Assembly: GCA_965243755.1 (NCBI GenBank)
Contig: CBDEVW010000003.1
Span: 1,798,001 to 1,862,000, forward strand
DNA from: JANSWY01 sp965243755
GTDB lineage: Bacteria > Bacteroidota > Bacteroidia > Cytophagales > Cyclobacteriaceae
Reading direction: 5' to 3'
Length of the DNA: 64,000 nt
Position 1 is the stretch's first letter; each line of letters opens with the position of its first letter. The notes beneath the pieces are model-generated. The model worked only from the letters and a program-made list of their open reading frames with translations. It searched no databases and was not told the origin of the DNA. A program made the position numbers and the translations under genes. This document shows positions 10,541 through 17,810 of the stretch, piece after piece.

Positions 10541-10548
10541 CAAAAATA
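10541..10548 (-). promoter_or_regulatory. Probable -7 promoter element of lepA
   Basis: On the minus strand this reads TATTTTTG, a full match to the Bacteroidota -7 consensus TAnnTTTG, 18 bases upstream of the lepA ATG. No TTTG is seen about 19 bases further upstream, so the -33 half is weak. It also argues against the longer lepA start, which would lie upstream of the promoter. Confidence 0.5.
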
Positions 10549-10627
10549 GATAATATCATTGGAATTGCATGTTGGAAATCGTGAAAGAATGAGATATAAT
10601 TGGAGCGCCAAAACACTTACCACTATT

Positions 10628-11155
10628 ATGTCAAACTTGCGATACCCAATTGGGGAATTCAAAGCACCTGATCGAATTAGCAAACTGGATATTAGCATAG
10701 CCATCAAGGAAATAGAAAAGTTGCCAACGCTTCTCAGAAAAACTGTACAACCTCTCACCAATAAACAGCTGGATACGCCCTATCGTCCTGGTGGATGGAC
10801 CATCAGACAGGTTGTTCATCACCTTCCTGAAAGTCACATGAACAGTTATGTTAGGTTCAAATGGACACTTACTGAAAATACTCCATTAATTAAGGCCTAC
10901 GATGAAAAAGAATGGACCGCACTTCCAGATGATCAATCGGCACCAATTGAACCAAGCCTGATGCTTCTGGAGGGACTACATGCCAAATGGGTTATTTTAC
11001 TAAGGAGTCTGGATGCTGGTCAATGGAAAATGTCTTTTATCCATCCTGAAACCAATCAGGAGGTCAATCTGGAACAGAATGTTCTGAACTATGCCTGGCA
11101 TGGTAAACACCACCTGGCTCATATCCAAAATGCCCTAAAAAAACACAATTGGTAG
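10628..11155 (+). CDS. YfiT/BstA-like DinB-superfamily metal-dependent protein
   Basis: A 175-residue DinB-fold protein closely resembling Bacillus YfiT (BstA, a bacillithiol S-transferase). Visible signatures are LRYPIGEFKAPD, QLDTPYRPGGWTIRQVVHHL, SHMNSYVRFK, TPLIKAYDEKEW and the C-terminal WHGKHHLAHI. The histidines in VVHHL and HGKHH are expected to bind a divalent metal. The ATG at 10628 is chosen because homologues start just before LxYPIGE. Its stop codon abuts the dtd stop codon on the opposite strand with no spacer. Whether the host makes bacillithiol cannot be told here, so thiol transfer is a family-based inference. Confidence 0.9.
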   Translation: MSNLRYPIGEFKAPDRISKLDISIAIKEIEKLPTLLRKTVQPLTNKQLDTPYRPGGWTIRQVVHHLPESHMNSYVRFKWTLTENTPLIKAYDEKEWTALPDDQSAPIEPSLMLLEGLHAKWVILLRSLDAGQWKMSFIHPETNQEVNLEQNVLNYAWHGKHHLAHIQNALKKHNW

Positions 11156-11608
11156 TTATTCCTTGTTTTTTGTGTCCATTATAATGGTGACCGGACCATC
11201 ATTTACCAGAGATACTTTCATGTCAGCACCAAACTCTCCAGTAGCTACCGGAGTGGGTGTAAGTTGCTCCAGATGCTGCTTAAAACGTTCGTAAAGAGGT
11301 ATCGCAGTTTCAGGTTTTGCTGCTTTGATGTATGATGGTCGATTACCTTTCTTAGTAGCTGCATGTAAAGTGAATTGTGAAATCAGAAGAACTGCACCTC
11401 CAACATCTAATAAACTCTTGTTCATTACGCCATTTTCATCATCAAATATTCGGAGATTGACAATTTTTCGGGATAACCAATCAATGTCTTCATGAGTATC
11501 AGCATCTTCGATTCCTAATAATACTAGAAGCCCATTGCCAATTTCTCCTTTTACAGCGCCTTCAATACTGACTGCTGCTTCAGAAACTCTCTGTACTACT
11601 ACCCGCAT
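11156..11608 (-). CDS. dtd: D-aminoacyl-tRNA deacylase
   Basis: A 150-residue enzyme that hydrolyses D-amino acids from mischarged tRNA, a proofreading step in translation. The conserved start MRVVVQRVSEAAV, the SQFTL motif (here LISQFTLHAATKKGNRPS) and the NDGPVT motif near the C-terminus (SLVNDGPVTIIMDT) are all present. The length is normal. It follows the NAD(P)-binding protein gene by 3 bases on the same strand, so the two are probably co-transcribed. Confidence 0.97.
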   Translation of the reverse strand: MRVVVQRVSEAAVSIEGAVKGEIGNGLLVLLGIEDADTHEDIDWLSRKIVNLRIFDDENGVMNKSLLDVGGAVLLISQFTLHAATKKGNRPSYIKAAKPETAIPLYERFKQHLEQLTPTPVATGEFGADMKVSLVNDGPVTIIMDTKNKE

Positions 11609-11611
11609 AGG

Positions 11612-12277
11612 CTAGCCGGCAAGTTTTCTGATCATAAATGGTTTGTAAGTTTTGGTGCCGTCTCCATCTCGCATAGCGACCTTAAGCATGGCTTTTGCAA
11701 CTTCGGATCCCTTGATGGACCAAAGTTTCTTTTTTGAGCCAATCACAAAAAAAGTTAGAATAGCACTAAACAATTTGGCAAACTCTTCCAATATCCTAAA
11801 GTCTTCGCGGGCACCAAGTAGTAGTGAAGGTTGAAAAATATGTAATTTGGCAATTCCCAGTTCCTTCAGTGAATCCTCCACTTTTCCCTTTACTTCATTG
11901 TAGAATAATGGTGATGAAGAATTGGCTCCAACTGCAGTAACAATGAGGTACTGGTCAAATTCGGGATGCTCCAGCGCAATCTTAGCCAAAGTAACAGGGT
12001 AATCGTGATCTATTTTGATGAAATTTTCTTTCGAACCGGCTTTACGCATTGTAGTACCCAGACAGCAATAGTAATCATGGGCTCCTAATTCAGCTTTACG
12101 CTCCTCCATATCGTCTAGATTCATAACGATTTCCTGAATTCTATTGTCTTTTATGGGAAGCGGTCGCCTTGTTAGGACCTTTACTGTGCTATAGTAATCA
12201 GATGCTAATATGATGTTGAGGAGTTCTCTTCCAACAAGCCCGGTAGCTCCGGTAATTAATGCGGTTCGTTTTTCCAT
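11612..12277 (-). CDS. NAD(P)-binding atypical SDR protein (HTATIP2/TIP30-like)
   Basis: A 221-residue Rossmann-fold protein. The N-terminus ALITGATGLVGRELL carries the GxxGxxG dinucleotide-binding loop, and YCCLGTTMRKAGSKENFIKID is typical of the TIP30/HTATIP2-like branch of NAD(P)-binding proteins. A hydrophobic segment (FSAILTFFVIGSKKKLW) lies near residue 170. Substrate unknown; it is assumed to be a cytoplasmic oxidoreductase. It sits 3 bases upstream of dtd on the same strand. Confidence 0.85.
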   Translation of the reverse strand: MEKRTALITGATGLVGRELLNIILASDYYSTVKVLTRRPLPIKDNRIQEIVMNLDDMEERKAELGAHDYYCCLGTTMRKAGSKENFIKIDHDYPVTLAKIALEHPEFDQYLIVTAVGANSSSPLFYNEVKGKVEDSLKELGIAKLHIFQPSLLLGAREDFRILEEFAKLFSAILTFFVIGSKKKLWSIKGSEVAKAMLKVAMRDGDGTKTYKPFMIRKLAG

Positions 12278-12352
12278 TTTCCGATAGGATCAAATCCAGA
12301 TCAAAATATATAAATAATTTACTACAAATAATAGGAACTAACTCAATGAGAA

Positions 12353-12751
12353 TCAATAGGAAGTATGTTCTACCGTATGTCGGTAGTTGTCTATATCTTC
12401 CTTTAGGCTTTTGTATATAAAGAAAATAACTGAAACATCATCTGACAATCCCAATGCCGGAATAAAATCAGGAATTAGATCTATCGGTGTTATGAAATAG
12501 ATTAATCCAGCAGTAATTAACAAAATTGTCTGCCACGAAAACTGATTGGCACCAGAAAATGACGACTTTACCATGCTGATGAAAGTCTTTATGATATCCA
12601 CAAACTCTCTCATTTTTCTGTTGTCCTTTGTGATATCGGACAACTTGTTTTTAGTCTGCTCCAAAAGTTTACTCACGCGATCACTATCTTTTAGCGTTCG
12701 TGAAGCTTTGTTGACATATTTTGAGAATACATTTTCCTTATCGTCTGTCAT
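12353..12751 (-). CDS. YkvA family (DUF1232) membrane protein
   Basis: A 132-residue protein whose C-terminal half holds the DUF1232 domain, recognisable from the hydrophobic segment WQTILLITAGLIYFITPIDLIPDFIPALG and the following DDVSVIFFIYKSL. The PxDxIPD pattern is the family hallmark. The N-terminal 70 residues are charged and helical. Function is unknown; it should lie in the inner membrane. Its start is 2 bases after the stop of the one-pass membrane protein gene on the same strand, so the two probably form an operon. Confidence 0.88.
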   Translation of the reverse strand: MTDDKENVFSKYVNKASRTLKDSDRVSKLLEQTKNKLSDITKDNRKMREFVDIIKTFISMVKSSFSGANQFSWQTILLITAGLIYFITPIDLIPDFIPALGLSDDVSVIFFIYKSLKEDIDNYRHTVEHTSY

Positions 12752-12753
12752 AA

Positions 12754-13275
12754 TTAGAATATTGATCTGATTTCTTCTTTAACAACAATTAGTGCGTTTT
12801 CGGTTGCATTCTCGGGTAATTGCAATACCCGATCAAAAATTCCTCTTACCAAATCCATATTAGTGGCTTCCTCCTCTAACTCTGCTGCAGCTTCATTAAT
12901 AAGTGTTATGGTTTGTTCCATCGCCATTTTTACGGTGCTCCATGCTTCATTGCTCATGTATAATTGCTGCGACAAATTGTGGTTAAACTCTTCTCTGATA
13001 TCTCGTATTAGCAATGTTTGCAACTCTCTTGCTGTAAGATTTGTGCTGTTTAGCCTGGGCACCAGATTGTTTGGAGATATTCTCTCCAGAAACAAACATA
13101 TCCTTTCGTAAGCCTGTAGTCGAATTGGTATAGTGGTTTCTTTGCTTTTGTATTGTGCTTCCAGGGATACTTTATCCAGTTCCCTGGCTACAAAAGACCT
13201 GACAACCAAATAGATACCATATACAGCAATGATTGCAGGCAATGAAATTTTAAGTAACTCAATAATTATTTCCAT
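12754..13275 (-). CDS. Conserved Bacteroidota one-pass membrane protein (DUF7935-like)
   Basis: 173 residues with one N-terminal membrane segment (about residues 6-28, LLKISLPAIIAVYGIYLVV) followed by a long, charged, helical cytoplasmic part (RLQAYERICLFLERISP, IREEFNHNLSQQLYMSNEAW). I recognise it as a conserved protein of Bacteroidota without known activity. The DUF7935 label is from memory of the pattern and should be treated as tentative. It is the first gene of a pair with the DUF1232 protein, and its promoter region is shared with the divergent IscA-like gene. Confidence 0.8.
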   Translation of the reverse strand: MEIIIELLKISLPAIIAVYGIYLVVRSFVARELDKVSLEAQYKSKETTIPIRLQAYERICLFLERISPNNLVPRLNSTNLTARELQTLLIRDIREEFNHNLSQQLYMSNEAWSTVKMAMEQTITLINEAAAELEEEATNMDLVRGIFDRVLQLPENATENALIVVKEEIRSIF

Positions 13276-13309
13276 GGAGAATTGAATGATAATCTTAATC
13301 GTGACGTTC

Positions 13310-13327
13310 CAAAAATAAATAAATTTG
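13310..13327. promoter_or_regulatory. Overlapping divergent -7 elements
   Basis: Bases 13310-13317 read TATTTTTG on the minus strand, and bases 13320-13327 read TAAATTTG on the plus strand. Both match TAnnTTTG. They would serve the membrane-protein gene to the left and the IscA-like gene to the right, separated by only 2 bases. No clear -33 TTTG is seen on either side, so only the -7 halves are supported. Confidence 0.45.
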
Positions 13328-13353
13328 CTTCACATATAGTAGTGATTCAATAA

Positions 13354-13665
13354 ATGCAGCCAGTAAACATAACGGAAGAAGCCCAAAACGAGATTTTAAA
13401 CATCATCAATAATAAAAATATCCCTAAGGAATATGGATTAAGAATTGGTGTGAAAGGAGGAAGAGGGTGTGCCGGAGTTAATTACATGCTTGGTTTTGAC
13501 AAAAAGAAACCAGATGACATCTCCTATCAGGTCAATGGCATAGACGTTTATGTTTCCAAAAAGGAAGTAATGTTTCTAATGGGTCTGGAAGTTGACTTCT
13601 ACGAGGGTTCTGATGCAAGAGGGTTTGTTTTTACCAATCCATCTATCCCGGATCCAATCACTTAA
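13354..13665 (+). CDS. HesB/IscA-like protein lacking the C-terminal CxC
   Basis: A 103-residue protein of the iron-sulfur biosynthesis (HesB/IscA) fold. The core is easy to see: ITEEAQNEI at the start, GLRIGVKGGRGCAGVNYMLGF in the middle, and LEVDFYEGSDARGFVFTNPS near the end. The first cysteine of A-type carriers is present (GGRGCAG), but the usual C-terminal CGC is absent, the chain ending NPSIPDPIT. It therefore cannot bind a cluster through the canonical three cysteines, and may act as a scaffold partner or in another role. Its stop codon abuts the folB stop codon on the other strand. Confidence 0.88.
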   Translation: MQPVNITEEAQNEILNIINNKNIPKEYGLRIGVKGGRGCAGVNYMLGFDKKKPDDISYQVNGIDVYVSKKEVMFLMGLEVDFYEGSDARGFVFTNPSIPDPIT

Positions 13666-14016
13666 TCATCTTTCTAATATCACTGAAGCCATTTTACACA
13701 ATCCTTTAATCGGAGGATTGTGTTTTGAAACTTTGACTTTTACCCGGATGATCTCGGGAAATTTCATTTTTATTTCTGTTATGATATTATCTGCAATGTG
13801 TTCCAGCAAATGAAGGGTTTCACTCATCACTTTGGCGGTGATGGCATAGAGTGTTTCATAATTTGCCGTTTCACTTAGTCTATCCGATTTGGCAGCTGCG
13901 GTTACGTCAAGTTCGACTTCCAGATCTACCGAATATTTGTTTCCAATCTTCCTTTCTTCATCATAATATCCGTGATGAGAAAAGAATTCCATCCCCTCTA
14001 AAAGTATCAGTCCCAT
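13666..14016 (-). CDS. folB: Dihydroneopterin aldolase
   Basis: A 116-residue folate-pathway enzyme converting 7,8-dihydroneopterin to 6-hydroxymethyl-dihydropterin and glycolaldehyde. Family features seen are ILLEGMEFFSHHGYYDEERKIGNKYSVDLEVELD at the start (active-site region), TANYETLYAITAKVM, and the lysine-rich VKVKVSKHNPPIKG toward the end. It overlaps the stop of the DivIVA-like gene by one base, so translation of the two is probably coupled. Confidence 0.95.
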   Translation of the reverse strand: MGLILLEGMEFFSHHGYYDEERKIGNKYSVDLEVELDVTAAAKSDRLSETANYETLYAITAKVMSETLHLLEHIADNIITEIKMKFPEIIRVKVKVSKHNPPIKGLCKMASVILER

Positions 14017-14777
14017 TACTCAAGTTCATCGAAAAAAGATACAGAATCAGAAGAATTGCCTTTTTTTGGAGTTTTAGCAGAAGGCTCCTTCGTAGCAGGT
14101 GAAACTGTATTTTTCACTTTATTTACTGTAGGTTTTTTGATTTCTGGTCGCTTTGGTGTTTTTACCTCAGTAGATTCCATTTCGGTACGCTCTCTCGATT
14201 CCCTGACCAAATCTTTTACCTTTTGCAAGTGATCCACCATTTTGAAATCACTTTTCTGCTTGTTCGTTCGATCGATTCTTTCAAGGATATCTGTCGACAA
14301 GCTTTTTAGTTCTGTAATGATGTTATCCCGATGGTTTTCAACCAGTTTATAATTCTGTTCCAGATCCTTCACTGCATCCTGCATCTCTTCAATGATCTGT
14401 CTGGCTTCTGACTCAGCTTTTTCTATGATTGCACGAGCTCGTGATTTAGACTCGCTTAGCAGTGCTTCAGAGGCCATTTGTGTTTCTTTCATATGAAGCT
14501 CTGCTGCTTTGTTTGCCTGATCCACCAGGTTAGCTCCTGTATCTTCTGCGGTTTTTAGGGTTTTAAATAATGAACTCTCCACTTCACGCAGTTTCTCCAC
14601 TTCTTTTTCAGCCTGATCGAGTTTGATTTTAAGCTCCTTGTTTTCATCGATCATGCGCTCCCACTCATTCGACAAGGAAAGTAAAAATGCATTTACTTCG
14701 TCCTTATCAAATCCTCGTAACTTCTTCTCAAATGTCTTTTGCCTAATTTCTAATGGCGTGATCTTCATATTCATCAT
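14016..14777 (-). CDS. DivIVA-domain coiled-coil protein
   Basis: 253 residues. The N-terminal MKITPLEIRQKTFEKKLRGFD followed by DEVNAFL is the DivIVA/GpsB membrane-binding signature. A long coiled coil (about residues 30-185) follows, then a Lys/Pro/Thr-rich, probably disordered tail and an acidic end (SFFDELE). DivIVA proteins mark curved membranes and organise division or polar growth; the role in Bacteroidota is not well defined. The start region has three ATGs (14777, 14774, 14768); 14768 gives the cleanest DivIVA N-terminus. The gene overlaps the WD40 gene upstream by 26-35 bases and folB downstream by 1 base. Confidence 0.92.
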   Translation of the reverse strand: MMNMKITPLEIRQKTFEKKLRGFDKDEVNAFLLSLSNEWERMIDENKELKIKLDQAEKEVEKLREVESSLFKTLKTAEDTGANLVDQANKAAELHMKETQMASEALLSESKSRARAIIEKAESEARQIIEEMQDAVKDLEQNYKLVENHRDNIITELKSLSTDILERIDRTNKQKSDFKMVDHLQKVKDLVRESRERTEMESTEVKTPKRPEIKKPTVNKVKNTVSPATKEPSAKTPKKGNSSDSVSFFDELE

Positions 14778-15684
14778 TAATCTTTAAATCCCAAATTGAA
14801 ATGGTTCGGTCGTCACTGCAGGAAATCACTTGGTTTTTGTAGCTGGACCAGAATAGTTTATTGACAGAAGTTCCATGACCAGCATGTCTGGCCTTATCAA
14901 TCACCTTCAAAAGTCGGAAGCGTTTGGCATCCCAGACTTTTATCGATTTGTCCATGCTACAAGTTACAAAATGTTTTCCATTTGGGCTATAGTCGATATT
15001 ATTAATAGCATACATGTGTGCAACCACGGAATTTATCGCCTGGTATTCCTTCTCTACATCCCAGACTTTTAAGTGTGCATCCCGGCTTCCACTGAGCAGC
15101 GTTTTACCATCAGGACTGTAGCGGACACAGAAGACTGAATTCGTGTGACCTGTGAGTGTATACTTCACCTCCATCGTACTCAAATCCAGGATTCGAATGC
15201 TATTGTCACTGTACCCAACAGCCATTTCATTCCTCTCTTGTAGAATATCAATACAACGAGCACTCTGGTCACTATATTTGATCTTCCTGAGGATTACGTT
15301 TTGTTGTTTATCAATTAGAAATATCGTGCCGTCACCTGCTGCTACGATTAGGTTGTTTCCCCAAACGCGTATATCGAAATAATAGAAGTTGCCTAACTTA
15401 AGCGATTGGATTTCCTTTTTCGCCTGGATGTCAATGGTGTGGATTCCTTCAAAATTCTGACCGACGATAATCGTGTTGTCATCATTATCATAGGCCAGGG
15501 CATAAACGGAAGAAGGAACTTTTGCTACCAGTCGGCCATTTTCAGGATCCTTTAGGTTCCACAATACTACCTGACCATCAGAACCGGAGGATAGAAAGCT
15601 GGACCCATCAATACCCACCATCGCGTAGATACTGTCTTTATGACCTGATAATGTATGAAGCTTATTAACTGATACTAGACTCAT
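14743..15684 (-). CDS. WD40-repeat beta-propeller protein
   Basis: 313 residues made almost entirely of WD40 repeats, predicted to form a seven-bladed propeller used for protein binding. Repeats visible include LSGHKDSIYAMVGI, GSDGQVVLWNLKD, LTGHTNSVFCVRYSPDGKTLLSGSRDAHLKVWDV, FVTCSMDKSIKVWDAK and VISCSDDRTISIWDLK. There is no signal peptide, so it should be cytoplasmic. The end of the gene overlaps the start of the DivIVA-like gene by 26-35 bases, a strong sign of one transcript and coupled translation. A joint function with the DivIVA-like protein is inference. Confidence 0.93.
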   Translation of the reverse strand: MSLVSVNKLHTLSGHKDSIYAMVGIDGSSFLSSGSDGQVVLWNLKDPENGRLVAKVPSSVYALAYDNDDNTIIVGQNFEGIHTIDIQAKKEIQSLKLGNFYYFDIRVWGNNLIVAAGDGTIFLIDKQQNVILRKIKYSDQSARCIDILQERNEMAVGYSDNSIRILDLSTMEVKYTLTGHTNSVFCVRYSPDGKTLLSGSRDAHLKVWDVEKEYQAINSVVAHMYAINNIDYSPNGKHFVTCSMDKSIKVWDAKRFRLLKVIDKARHAGHGTSVNKLFWSSYKNQVISCSDDRTISIWDLKINDEYEDHAIRN

Positions 15685-15701
15685 AGAGGGTATTTATCGG
15701 G

Positions 15702-15731
15702 CAAAATTAATTACAATTGCAGGTAATCAAA
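15702..15731 (-). promoter_or_regulatory. Promoter of the WD40-DivIVA-folB operon
   Basis: The minus strand reads TAATTTTG at 15709-15702 (match to TAnnTTTG), with TTTG at 15731-15728 placed 18 bases upstream, close to the Bacteroidota -33/-7 layout. It lies 17 bases before the WD40 gene start, in the 66-base region shared with the divergent phosphopantetheinyl transferase gene. Confidence 0.6.
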
Positions 15732-15750
15732 GTGATACACCTCTTTAGTT

Positions 15751-16371
15751 ATGCCCTTATTAGAAATAAATCAAGTGAATGATCGAATTGCATACGCAAT
15801 TTGGGACATGACTGAAAAAACTGAGGAGCTAATTCATCTTTTGGACAGTGTCAATCATGAGGCGGTAGATTTTGAGGGCAAACACCCGAAAAGAAAACTG
15901 GAATTTATTACCACCAGACTCATCATAAGACAGCTTTGCGAGCATTTCAATTTACCGTATGAAGGAATTGTAAAAGATCAGTTTGGCAAACCACATCTTA
16001 CACTTAAAAATGCCTATATATCCATTTCTCACTCATTCCCTCTGTCTATTGGTATTCTCAACCTTGATGAGCCCACAGGGATAGATATTGAATTACCTCA
16101 ACCAAAAATTGACCGTATCAAACACAAGTTCCTGAATCAACATGAATTGCAATATGCTGAAAACCTGTTTGATGTCAGTATCATCTGGAGTGCTAAGGAA
16201 ACTTTGTATAAGATCCACGGGAGAAAAAGTGTTGATTTTAAAAAACACCTTTTTGTGAACCTCAGTGATGATCGCAGTGAAGCTTTGGCGAGTATTCGTA
16301 TTTCAGATCAACAGGATTATCGATTAAAGATCTCACAATTTGGAAATCATCTATTTACTTACAACATTTAA
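15751..16371 (+). CDS. 4'-phosphopantetheinyl transferase superfamily protein (Sfp-like)
   Basis: 206 residues. The motifs that bind magnesium and coenzyme A are visible: ISISHSFP, GIDIELPQP (with the Asp and Glu that bind metal) and WSAKETLYKIHGRKSVDFKKHL. The enzyme moves the phosphopantetheine arm from coenzyme A to a carrier protein. The length (about 200-230) and motif spacing point to the Sfp/HetI type rather than AcpS. The natural carrier could be the fatty acid acyl carrier protein or a polyketide/peptide synthase; no such gene is in the window. The thioredoxin-like gene follows by 3 bases. Confidence 0.93.
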   Translation: MPLLEINQVNDRIAYAIWDMTEKTEELIHLLDSVNHEAVDFEGKHPKRKLEFITTRLIIRQLCEHFNLPYEGIVKDQFGKPHLTLKNAYISISHSFPLSIGILNLDEPTGIDIELPQPKIDRIKHKFLNQHELQYAENLFDVSIIWSAKETLYKIHGRKSVDFKKHLFVNLSDDRSEALASIRISDQQDYRLKISQFGNHLFTYNI

Positions 16372-16374
16372 TGT

Positions 16375-16947
16375 ATGAAGAGGATGCTAAAATATCACCT
16401 GTTGCTGATGTTTTCCTTAGCCACATTAAATGTTATCGGTCAAAAAATAACGCTGCTTGATGTGACCAGTGGAAAGGAGGTGAAGTTTCCTCAATTTCAG
16501 AAAGGTTCAATTTTAGTCATTGTTTTTACCAGTAATACCTGTCCTTATTCCAAATATTACGAAGAAAGGCTGGTGTCACTTTACAACAAATGTACCGATA
16601 GCAATGTCGATTTTATTGTGATTAATTCTAACAGCCCAACGATTAAGGTTGGTGAATCCAATAATGCCATAAAGGAAAGGAATGCATTAAATGGCTTTAC
16701 GTTTCCTTATTTGATCGATATCAGGCAGGAGGCTATGGAGCTCCTTGGTGCACGAAAAAATCCCGAAGCTTTTGTCATCTCAAAGAATGGAGATGGTTTC
16801 AAAATATTATATCAGGGAGCAATAGATGATAATCCTAAAAAACCAGATGGAGTTAAAAATGCATACCTGGAAAATGCGATCAACCTCGCTTTAAAGAATC
16901 AATCAGCTGAATTTACACATGCTTATGGCTGCAGTATTAAATATTAA
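16375..16947 (+). CDS. Exported thioredoxin-like (redoxin) protein with single-Cys CPYS site
   Basis: 190 residues with a signal peptide (about 1-22, ending NVIGQ) and a thioredoxin fold. The active-site region is VFTSNTCPYSKYYEERL, so the site has only the first cysteine of a CxxC. The cis-proline loop is probably NPEAFVISK. The only other obvious cysteines are in LYNKC and near the C-terminus in AYGCSIKY, a GCSIK ending that I associate with this redoxin subfamily. It should act in the periplasm. Reaction unknown: peroxide reduction or thiol exchange are the options. It lies 3 bases after the phosphopantetheinyl transferase gene, in the same direction. Confidence 0.85.
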   Translation: MKRMLKYHLLLMFSLATLNVIGQKITLLDVTSGKEVKFPQFQKGSILVIVFTSNTCPYSKYYEERLVSLYNKCTDSNVDFIVINSNSPTIKVGESNNAIKERNALNGFTFPYLIDIRQEAMELLGARKNPEAFVISKNGDGFKILYQGAIDDNPKKPDGVKNAYLENAINLALKNQSAEFTHAYGCSIKY

Positions 16948-16950
16948 CCA

Positions 16951-17793
16951 CTAGAATTCCTCAAGGGATTTGAGCAATATTTTCACTTCATCAGCCCTGG
17001 AGTATTCTCCCAGTTTTTCAAAAGATACAATTAGGTTTCGCATTGTCCTGGTTACTATATCAAGGTGAGTGCAGGGCTCATAAAATATTTCCTGACCGGG
17101 AATTCCAAGGTGGGTGATATAATTATCAATGTCCTCCCGGGAAAAAACTAACCCTTTATTGAAAACATTGATATAAAACTGGTTTTCGGTGGACTCTTCC
17201 TTGTAAGTAAGTATAAATAAGTTGGGCAGGTTGACTCCATAAATGGGCAGATCAAGACGCTGGGCAATCATCATGTAGATTACACACAAAGTAATAGGGT
17301 TACCCTTCTTTGATTGCATGACCGTATTGATCATAGAGTTTGCCGGGGAATGAAAGTTTTTGGTATTTGCCCGAAACTTCAACTTATCAAAAATCACACT
17401 GTTGAGAATTCTCACCTGATCATAAGGGGTAAGGTCCGGTTTAAACTCCGTCCATACGTTGTAATAGATCTGTTCAAATTCCTGTGTCAGTTCAGTATAC
17501 TCCAGGTCGGGATATTGATAGGTGGCCACCAACCACATGCCTCTCATCAGGTCATCAGTTCCGGTGGTTTTCCATTCTTCCAGGCGTTCCTGCAAAAGAT
17601 CAAATTGAAGGCTGTGGATAAGGTCTTCAATTTTTCGCTGGATCTCTGGATTGAAATTACTCTCCCATTCCTTTTCCAGCTCTGGAATAATTGAGGTCCC
17701 AATCGACATTATTTTCTGTTCTACATGAGTAGCTACCTCATGATCCTCATCATCCAGCAGTGATATCAACGCCTTTAACTCCTTATCCTCCAT
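16951..17793 (-). CDS. SirB1-type transglutaminase-like protein
   Basis: About 280 residues from ATG 17791-17793; a TTG at 17814 overlapping the upstream stop is a possible alternative. The N-terminal third is helical and resembles HEAT-type repeats (ALISLLDDEDHEVATHVEQKI). The transglutaminase-like core 2 domain follows, with SMINTVMQSKKGNPITLCVIYMMIAQRLDLPIYGVNLPN, where the Cys in ITLCVIY takes the place usually discussed as the nucleophile. SirB1-family proteins have no settled biochemical role. It is 17 bases downstream of the carboxyltransferase gene on the same strand. Confidence 0.87.
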   Translation of the reverse strand: MEDKELKALISLLDDEDHEVATHVEQKIMSIGTSIIPELEKEWESNFNPEIQRKIEDLIHSLQFDLLQERLEEWKTTGTDDLMRGMWLVATYQYPDLEYTELTQEFEQIYYNVWTEFKPDLTPYDQVRILNSVIFDKLKFRANTKNFHSPANSMINTVMQSKKGNPITLCVIYMMIAQRLDLPIYGVNLPNLFILTYKEESTENQFYINVFNKGLVFSREDIDNYITHLGIPGQEIFYEPCTHLDIVTRTMRNLIVSFEKLGEYSRADEVKILLKSLEEF

Positions 17794-17810
17794 TAAAGCT
17801 AATTTAACAA

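Noticed and set aside
10510..10761. Open frame on the minus strand across the lepA/bstA junction
   Set aside because: It overlaps lepA and the BstA-like gene in the wrong frame and has no family match.
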